Source: Pseudoxanthomonas sp. J31 (lineage in GTDB: Bacteria; Pseudomonadota; Gammaproteobacteria; Xanthomonadales; Xanthomonadaceae). Taken from it: DNA of 64,000 bases. The stretch is taken from NCBI RefSeq assembly GCF_000510725.1, contig NZ_AZNZ01000008.1:104722-168721 (forward strand), read 5' to 3'. Of the stretch, positions 58,427-64,000 are shown piece after piece. The position numbers and the translations under genes were made by a program. How positions within the stretch are numbered: the stretch's first letter is position 1; every line of letters starts with the position of its first letter. The notes under the pieces are model-generated. The model was not told the origin of the DNA. It worked only from the letters and a program-made list of their open reading frames with translations, and did not search any database.

Positions 58427-61294
58427 ATGATGCAGAACAACAGGTCCATGCATGCCCGGCGTGCGCTGCTGGCCATGTCCGTGGTGGCCGCGCTTGTGCC
58501 GATGCAGGCGCTGGCGCAGAGCGTGGAGCGCCAGGCTGACGGCGTGATCGTGCGTCCGGCCGATACGCAGGCCGCCGACGTGCGCCTGCAGCTGGTGTCC
58601 GACCGCATCGTGCGCGTCAGCGCCGACGTGGACGGCGATTTCCAGCGCAGTCCCAGCCTGATGCGCGCCGAAGCGCCCTCGGCGCCGCCGGCGTTCGAGG
58701 TCGAGCAGGAAGAGGGCAGGGTACGGGTCAAGGCGTCCGGCATTGCCGCCGAGGTTTCCCTGGGCGATGGCAGCGTCAGCTTCTTCGATGCCAACGGCAA
58801 GCCGCTGCTGGCCGAGCGCCCCGGCGCGCGCGAGTTCCAGCCGGCCACGTTCGACGGCCGCGACTACTACAGCGTGCGCCAGCGCTTCCTGTCGCCGCAG
58901 GACGAAGCGCTGTACGGCACTGGCCTGCACCAGCAGGGCTGGATGAACCTCAAGGGCCGCGACGTCGAGCTGCTCCAGCACAACATCGACAAGGCCATCC
59001 CTTACCTGGTCTCCACCCGCAACTACGGCATCCTCTGGGACAACAACTCCATCACCCGCTACGGCGATCCGAAGGGCCTGCGCCCGCTGCAGGAGTCGCT
59101 GCGGGTGTACGACGCCAAGGGCCGGCCGGGCGGCTTCACCGCGACCTACTCGATCGACGGCAAGGTCCGGGTGCAGCGCCGAGAGGCGGAGATCAACTAC
59201 CAGTACATCAAGGACCTGGCCGCGTTCCCGGAGCAGGCGAAGAACAAGGCCGAGGGCGGCCGCACCCTGGTGACCTGGGAGGGCGCGATCGAGGCGTCCA
59301 GCGGTGGGCGCCACACCTTCTCCATGTACAACAGCGAGTACGTGAAGGTGTACGTGGACGGCAAGCTGGTGGTCGACCGCTGGCGCCAGAACTGGAACCC
59401 GTGGCACCACGAGTTCGCCCTGGAGCTGGAGCCGGGGCGCCGCTATCCGGTGCGGGTCGAGTGGGACACCATCGACCCGGCCTACATCGCCCTGCTGCAC
59501 CGCGACCCGCGGCCGGCCGGGGAGGCCTCCGACCTGTCGATCTGGTCCGAGGCCGGGCAGATGATCGACTACTACGTGGTCGCGGGCAGCAACGCCGACG
59601 AGCTGATCGCAGGCTACCGCTGGCTGACCGGCAAGGCGGTGATCCTGCCGAAGTGGGCCTACGGCTTCTGGCAGAGCCGCGAGCGCTACAAGACCCAGGC
59701 CGAGCTGACCGGCGTGCTGGACGAGTACCGCCGCCGCGGGCTGCCGATCGACGCCATCGTGCTCGACTGGTCGTACTGGCCGGAGGACGCCTGGGGTTCG
59801 CACGACTTCGACCCGGCCAACTTCCCCGACCCGGAAGGCATGGTCCGCCACGTCCACGACCAGCACGCGCAGATCATGATCTCGGTGTGGCCGAAGTTCT
59901 ACCCGACCACCGAGCACTACAAGGAGCTGGACGCGGCCGGCTTCATGTACCGCCGCAACGTCGAGGTCGGCGAACTGGACTGGATCGGCAAGGGCTACCT
60001 CAACTCGTTCTACGACCCCTTCTCCAGGCAGGCGCAGGGCATCTTCTGGCGCCAGGTCAATGCCAAGCTCAACAGCAAGGGCTTCGACGCCTGGTGGCTG
60101 GACGCCACCGAGCCGGACCTGCACAGCAACATCGACGTCGGCGAGCGCAAGGCGCGCACCATGCCCAATGCCCTGGGCTCGTCGACCGAGTACTTCAACG
60201 CCTATCCGCTGCCGCACTCGGAGGGCGTGTACCGCGGTTCGCGCCAGGTCGATCCCGACAGGCGCGTGTTCATCCTCTCGCGCGCGTTCTTCGCCGGCCA
60301 GCAGCGCGCCGCCGCCGCCTTCTGGAGCGGCGACATCGTCCCGCGCTGGGACGACCTGCGCGAGCAGATCTCCGGCCTGGTCAACGCATCCATGGCCGGC
60401 GCGCCCAACGTGTCGATGGACATCGGCGGGTTCTCGCCCGAGCGCCGCTACGAGCGCAAGGACCCGGCGCACCTGGACGAGTGGCGCGAGCAGAACCTGC
60501 GCTGGTTCCAGTTCGGCGCCTTCGTGCCGGTGTTCCGCCTGCACGGCCAGTTCCCGTACCGCGAGATCTGGGAGCTCGCGCCGGAAGGCACGCCGCACTA
60601 CGACAGCTTCGTGCACTACCTGAAGCTGCGCTACACCCTGCTGCCGTACATCTACACGCTGGCGGCGGATACCTGGCACCGCGACGGCACCATCCTCCGG
60701 GCACTGGCCATGGACTTCCCGCACGACCCGGAGGTGCGCGACATCGCCGACCAGTACCTGTTCGGCCCGGCCTTCCTGGTCGCCCCGGTCACCCGCTACA
60801 AGGCACGCGAGCGCCAGGTGTACCTGCCCGCGGGAACCAGCTGGATCGACTTCCACACCGGCCAGCGCCATGCCGGCGGGCAGCAGGTCGCCGCCGCGGC
60901 GCCGCTGGAGCGCAGCCCGCTGTTCGTGCGCGCCGGCTCGATCGTGCCGCGCACCGTGGTCCAGCAGTACGTGGACGAGAAGCCCGGCGCGCCGCTGCTC
61001 ATCGAGGTCTACACCGGCGCCGACGGCAGCTTCTCGCTGTACGAGGACGACGGCCGCGACTATGGCTACGAGCGCGGCGAGTTCGCGCGCATCCCGCTGC
61101 GCTGGGACGAGGCGAAGGGCGAGCTGCTGATTGGCGCGCGCCAGGGCGGCTACCCGGGCATGGTCGCCGCGCGCGAGATCCGGGTGCGCTGGATCGACGG
61201 CCCGCGCACCGATGCCGGCGCGCTGGAACCGGAGGCGGACGCCAGCGTGCACTACACCGGCAAGCCGATCACGCTGCGTCGTCCGCGCAGCTGA
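58427..61294 (+). CDS. GH31 alpha-xylosidase with PA14 insertion
   Basis: Removes alpha-1,6-xylose from the non-reducing end of xyloglucan oligosaccharides. The protein has 955 residues. Sec signal 1-31 (ending MQALAQ). N-terminal beta-sandwich to about 265. PA14 domain about 268-365 (WEGAIEASSGGRHTF, YVKVYVDGKLVVDRW). GH31 barrel about 385-770 with nucleophile Asp559 in WWLDATEPD and acid/base Asp636 in FWSGDI. C-terminal beta domains follow. PA14-bearing GH31 xylosidases are known from xyloglucan systems such as Cellvibrio Xyl31A. The ATG at 58427 follows GGGAGAGGA. It lies 54 bases after the GH35 gene. Confidence 0.92.
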   Translation: MMQNNRSMHARRALLAMSVVAALVPMQALAQSVERQADGVIVRPADTQAADVRLQLVSDRIVRVSADVDGDFQRSPSLMRAEAPSAPPAFEVEQEEGRVRVKASGIAAEVSLGDGSVSFFDANGKPLLAERPGAREFQPATFDGRDYYSVRQRFLSPQDEALYGTGLHQQGWMNLKGRDVELLQHNIDKAIPYLVSTRNYGILWDNNSITRYGDPKGLRPLQESLRVYDAKGRPGGFTATYSIDGKVRVQRREAEINYQYIKDLAAFPEQAKNKAEGGRTLVTWEGAIEASSGGRHTFSMYNSEYVKVYVDGKLVVDRWRQNWNPWHHEFALELEPGRRYPVRVEWDTIDPAYIALLHRDPRPAGEASDLSIWSEAGQMIDYYVVAGSNADELIAGYRWLTGKAVILPKWAYGFWQSRERYKTQAELTGVLDEYRRRGLPIDAIVLDWSYWPEDAWGSHDFDPANFPDPEGMVRHVHDQHAQIMISVWPKFYPTTEHYKELDAAGFMYRRNVEVGELDWIGKGYLNSFYDPFSRQAQGIFWRQVNAKLNSKGFDAWWLDATEPDLHSNIDVGERKARTMPNALGSSTEYFNAYPLPHSEGVYRGSRQVDPDRRVFILSRAFFAGQQRAAAAFWSGDIVPRWDDLREQISGLVNASMAGAPNVSMDIGGFSPERRYERKDPAHLDEWREQNLRWFQFGAFVPVFRLHGQFPYREIWELAPEGTPHYDSFVHYLKLRYTLLPYIYTLAADTWHRDGTILRALAMDFPHDPEVRDIADQYLFGPAFLVAPVTRYKARERQVYLPAGTSWIDFHTGQRHAGGQQVAAAAPLERSPLFVRAGSIVPRTVVQQYVDEKPGAPLLIEVYTGADGSFSLYEDDGRDYGYERGEFARIPLRWDEAKGELLIGARQGGYPGMVAAREIRVRWIDGPRTDAGALEPEADASVHYTGKPITLRRPRS

Positions 61295-61363
61295 AGCGCT
61301 GCCGCGCGCCGGCCGGCCCGGCACGCGGCAGCATCGCCGGACCAGCAGGGGAGCAGCGAACCG

Positions 61364-63781
61364 ATGAGCCTGACCCGCCGCGAACTGATCAAGGCCACCG
61401 CGGCCGCGCTGGCGGCCGGTGCCGCGCCGGCGGCACTGGCGGCGCCGGGCGGCGGCACGGCCCCGGCATCGCGCGGCGCGGGGGCGGCGGATGCGGGCAG
61501 CTTGCCGGCGCCGGAGCGTCCGCTGCGCCTGTGGTACCCGCGGCCGGCCACGCGCTGGGTCGAGGCCCTGCCGCTGGGCAATGGCCGCCTCGGGGCAATG
61601 GTGTGGGGCGGGGGGCGCTCGGAGCGGCTGCAGCTCAACGAGGACACGCTCTACGCCGGCCAGCCCTATGACCCGGTGCCGGAGAGCGCGCTGCAGGCAT
61701 TGCCGGAAGTGCGGCGCCTGCTGTTTGCCGGCCGCTACGCCGAGGCCGAGGCCCTGGCCGACGCGACCATGATGGGCCGGCCGCGCAAGCAGATGCCGTA
61801 CCAGCCGCTGGGCGACCTGCGCCTGGATTTCCCCGAGATCTCCGACCTGGACGACTACCGGCGCGAGCTGGACCTGGACCGCGCCCTGGCCACCACCACC
61901 TTCGGTTCCGGCTGGCAGCTGCAGCACACCCGCCAGGCCTTCGTTTCCGCGGCGGACCAATGCCTGGCCGTGCGCCTGGCCACCAGCCAGCCGGGTCGGG
62001 TGCGGGTGCGCATCGGCCTGGACAGCGACCACGCCGAGGCCGAAGCGGTGCATGACGGCGGCGACGGCCTGCTGCTGCGCGGGCGCAATGGCGACGCCTT
62101 CGGCATCGAGGGTGGCCTGCGCTTCGCTGCGCGGCTGAAGGTGCTGGCCAGCGGCGGCAGGTTGCGCCGGCGTGGCGAGCGCATCGAGGTCGACGGGGCC
62201 GACGAGGTGGTGCTGTTGCTGGCGGCCGCCACCAGCTTCCGCCGCTACGACGACATTGGTGGCGACCCGGAGGCGATCACCCGCGCGCAGCTCGATGCGG
62301 CGGCGCGCAAGCCGTGGGATGCATTGCTGGCCGCGCACGAGGCCGGGCACCAGCGCCTGTTCCGGCGCGTGGCCATAGACCTGGGGCGCAGCGCAGGGGA
62401 GCTGGCGGCACTGCCCACCGACGAGCGCGTGGCCCGCTTCGCCGAGGACAACGACCCGGAACTGGCGGCGCTGTACCACCAGTTCGGCCGCTACCTGCTG
62501 ATCTGCAGCTCGCGCCCGGGCACCCAGCCGGCCAACCTGCAGGGCATCTGGAACGACCTGCTCGCCCCGCCGTGGGAGAGCAAGTACACGATCAACATCA
62601 ACACGCAGATGAACTACTGGCCGGCCGAGGCCAACGCGCTGCCGGAATGCGTGGAGCCGCTGCAGCGCATGGTCGCCGAGCTGGCGCAGACCGGCGCGGA
62701 CGTGGCCCGGCGCATGTACGGCGCGCCGGGCTGGGTGGCGCACCACAACACCGACCTGTGGCGCCAGGCCGCACCGATCGACGGCGCGCAGTGGGGGCTG
62801 TGGCCGTTGGGCGGGGCCTGGCTGCTGCAGCACCTGTGGGACCGCTGGGACTACGGCCGCGAGCCGGGCTACCTGGAGCAGGTATGGCCGCTGTTCCGCG
62901 GCGCGGCCGAGTTCTTCGCCGCGACCCTGGTGGAGGACCCGCGGACCGGAGCGATGGTCACCGCGCCCTCGCTGTCGCCGGAGAATCCGCATCCGCATGG
63001 CGCCAGCCTGTGCGCCGGCCCGTCCATGGACGCGCAGATCCTGCGCGACCTGTTCGACCGCTGCATCGCCATCGCCGGGATGCTGGGCGTGGACGCCGAC
63101 CTGGCCGCGCGCCTGGCGCACCTGCGCGAACGCCTGCCGCCGCACCGCATCGGCAAGGCGGGGCAGCTGCAGGAATGGCAGGAGGACTGGGACATGGAAG
63201 CGCCGGAGCCGGACCACCGCCACGTCTCCCACCTCTACGCCCTGCATCCGTCCAGCCAGGTCAACGTGCGCGATACCCCGGCGCTGGCGGCCGCGGCGCG
63301 GCGTTCGCTGGAGCTGCGCGGCGACGAGGCCACCGGCTGGGGCATCGGCTGGCGCCTGAACCTTTGGGCGCGGCTGCGCGACGCCGAGCGCGCGTACAAG
63401 GTGCTGGGCATGCTGCTCAGTCCCGCGCGCACCTATCCCAACCTGTTCGACGCGCACCCGCCGTTCCAGATCGACGGCAACTTCGGCGGCACGGCCGGCA
63501 TCACCGAGATGCTGCTGCAGAGCTGGGGCGGGACGGTTTTCCTGCTACCGGCGCTGCCACGGGCCTGGCCACGCGGTAGAGTGTCCGGCCTGCGCGTCCG
63601 CGGCGCGGCCGAGGTCGCGCTGGAATGGGACGCGGGCCGGTTGCGCAAGGCCAGGCTCCAGGCCCATCGTGGCGGCCGCTTCCGGCTCGAATACCGGGGG
63701 CAGCCGCTGGAACTGGAGTTGCAGCCGGGTGAGGCGGCGGAGGTGGGGCCCGGGGGCGCACGGCTGGTGAGCCTGGGCTGA
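61364..63781 (+). CDS. GH95 alpha-1,2-L-fucosidase, Tat-type signal
   Basis: Removes terminal fucose from xyloglucan. The protein has 805 residues. The leader has a twin-arginine motif TRRELIK (4-10) and a hydrophobic stretch ending AALAAPG, suggesting folded export by Tat. An N-terminal beta domain (RLWYPRPATRWVEALPLGNG, LGAMVWGG, LNEDTLYAG) precedes an (alpha/alpha)6 barrel. That barrel has the Asn pair Asn411/Asn413 (TININTQMNYW), general acid candidate Glu540 (SLSPENPH) and Asp704 (FQIDGNFGG). It matches the Bifidobacterium AfcA residue set. Start ATG at 61364 with GGGGAG upstream. It lies 69 bases after GH31 and 63 before the transporter. Confidence 0.92.
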   Translation: MSLTRRELIKATAAALAAGAAPAALAAPGGGTAPASRGAGAADAGSLPAPERPLRLWYPRPATRWVEALPLGNGRLGAMVWGGGRSERLQLNEDTLYAGQPYDPVPESALQALPEVRRLLFAGRYAEAEALADATMMGRPRKQMPYQPLGDLRLDFPEISDLDDYRRELDLDRALATTTFGSGWQLQHTRQAFVSAADQCLAVRLATSQPGRVRVRIGLDSDHAEAEAVHDGGDGLLLRGRNGDAFGIEGGLRFAARLKVLASGGRLRRRGERIEVDGADEVVLLLAAATSFRRYDDIGGDPEAITRAQLDAAARKPWDALLAAHEAGHQRLFRRVAIDLGRSAGELAALPTDERVARFAEDNDPELAALYHQFGRYLLICSSRPGTQPANLQGIWNDLLAPPWESKYTININTQMNYWPAEANALPECVEPLQRMVAELAQTGADVARRMYGAPGWVAHHNTDLWRQAAPIDGAQWGLWPLGGAWLLQHLWDRWDYGREPGYLEQVWPLFRGAAEFFAATLVEDPRTGAMVTAPSLSPENPHPHGASLCAGPSMDAQILRDLFDRCIAIAGMLGVDADLAARLAHLRERLPPHRIGKAGQLQEWQEDWDMEAPEPDHRHVSHLYALHPSSQVNVRDTPALAAAARRSLELRGDEATGWGIGWRLNLWARLRDAERAYKVLGMLLSPARTYPNLFDAHPPFQIDGNFGGTAGITEMLLQSWGGTVFLLPALPRAWPRGRVSGLRVRGAAEVALEWDAGRLRKARLQAHRGGRFRLEYRGQPLELELQPGEAAEVGPGGARLVSLG

Positions 63782-63844
63782 GCCTCGCGACAAACGACAC
63801 GCCGGGCCCCGCCCGGCGCCCAGCACTTACTGGAGGGACCGCGG

Positions 63845-64000
63845 ATGGCGGGCATTGGCAACACGGCACCTGGCGCGGCGCAAGCCGAGGCCGGCAACGA
63901 GAACACCTTCTTCATCATCCTGATCAGCCTGGTGGCCACCATCGGTGGCTTCCTGTTCGGCTACGACAGCGGCGTGATCAACGGCACGGTCGACGGCCTG
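63845..64000 (+). CDS. MFS sugar/proton symporter (5' end only)
   Basis: Only 52 residues are inside the window. They show a polar N-terminus (about 20 residues) and the first transmembrane helix NTFFIILISLVATIGGFLFG followed by YDSGVINGT. This is the signature GGFLFGYDxGVI(N/S)G of the sugar porter (XylE/GalP/GLUT-like) family. The ATG at 63845 follows TGGAGGGACC. Co-orientation 63 bases after GH95 suggests import of a released monosaccharide, perhaps xylose, galactose or glucose. Which one cannot be judged from the fragment. Confidence 0.85.
   Translation, partial: MAGIGNTAPGAAQAEAGNENTFFIILISLVATIGGFLFGYDSGVINGTVDGL

Noticed and set aside
56135..63457. A 2440-codon open frame on the minus strand opposite GH35, GH31 and GH95
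   Set aside because: It spans three well-defined glycoside hydrolase genes and their gaps on the other strand, with biased composition and no start context. It reflects codon bias of the real genes.

Overview
The window is high-GC, densely coded bacterial chromosome. The gene content points to a gammaproteobacterium of the family Xanthomonadaceae (Lysobacteraceae), in the Xanthomonas/Pseudoxanthomonas/Luteimonas group. The reasons are the lexA-recA-recX-alaS-csrA order with a Xanthomonas-type LexA operator, large outer-membrane TonB-dependent receptors, a PrxQ-type peroxiredoxin with the Xylella cysteine spacing, and a xyloglucan-utilisation gene set like the one described in Xanthomonas. The genus cannot be settled from the sequence alone. 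I found no insertion sequence, prophage or CRISPR array.

Layout. 1-5.0 kb (minus): an MdtABC-type RND efflux operon, cut by the window edge. 5.4-7.7 kb (plus): the ribosomal operon rpsP-rimM-trmD-rplS, with a degenerate inverted-repeat insert between rimM and trmD. 7.9-14.2 kb: Hsp15, a small lipoprotein, KatG and a di-heme cytochrome c peroxidase (minus), a WYL regulator, a glutathione transferase and a GFA protein. 14.4-18.5 kb (minus): MutS and a globin-coupled diguanylate cyclase. 18.9-23.4 kb (plus): a TonB-dependent receptor, a zinc-type CDF exporter and CinA/PncC. 23.4-27.1 kb: an XRE/DUF2975 pair divergent from lexA, then recA, a frameshifted tfoX-like gene and recX. 27.3-31.6 kb: alaS, csrA, tRNA-Ser(GCU), a roughly 0.9 kb stretch without a credible gene, and tRNA-Arg(ACG). 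31.6-38.7 kb (minus): a probable XRE-yoaK-sulP-thiD-hydrolase unit, PhoH, PrxQ and an ACT-domain GcvR-like protein. 38.9-41.0 kb: dapA and a BamC-like lipoprotein (plus), then fdxA (minus).

The last third (41.0-64.0 kb) is a carbohydrate island. A minus-strand De Ley-Doudoroff operon (dgoA-dgoD-lactonase-dgoK) faces a GbpR-like LysR regulator. Next come two SusC-like TonB-dependent receptors and a tightly packed plus-strand set: GH74 endo-xyloglucanase, CE20-type acetylesterase, GH35 beta-galactosidase, GH31 alpha-xylosidase with a PA14 insert, GH95 alpha-L-fucosidase, and the start of an MFS sugar transporter. Read together, xyloglucan is cut outside the cell and imported through the TonB receptors. 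In the periplasm it is stripped of acetyl, fucose, galactose and xylose. Released galactose could then feed the neighbouring galactonate pathway. That last link is inference, because no galactose dehydrogenase is in view.

Regulatory sequences worth attention are a perfect 19-bp SOS palindrome that places lexA on an apparently leaderless transcript, a palindrome that builds two mirror-image promoters between gcvR and dapA, an operator-like site over the promoter of the first carbohydrate receptor, and a 7-4-7 inverted repeat upstream of the efflux operon.
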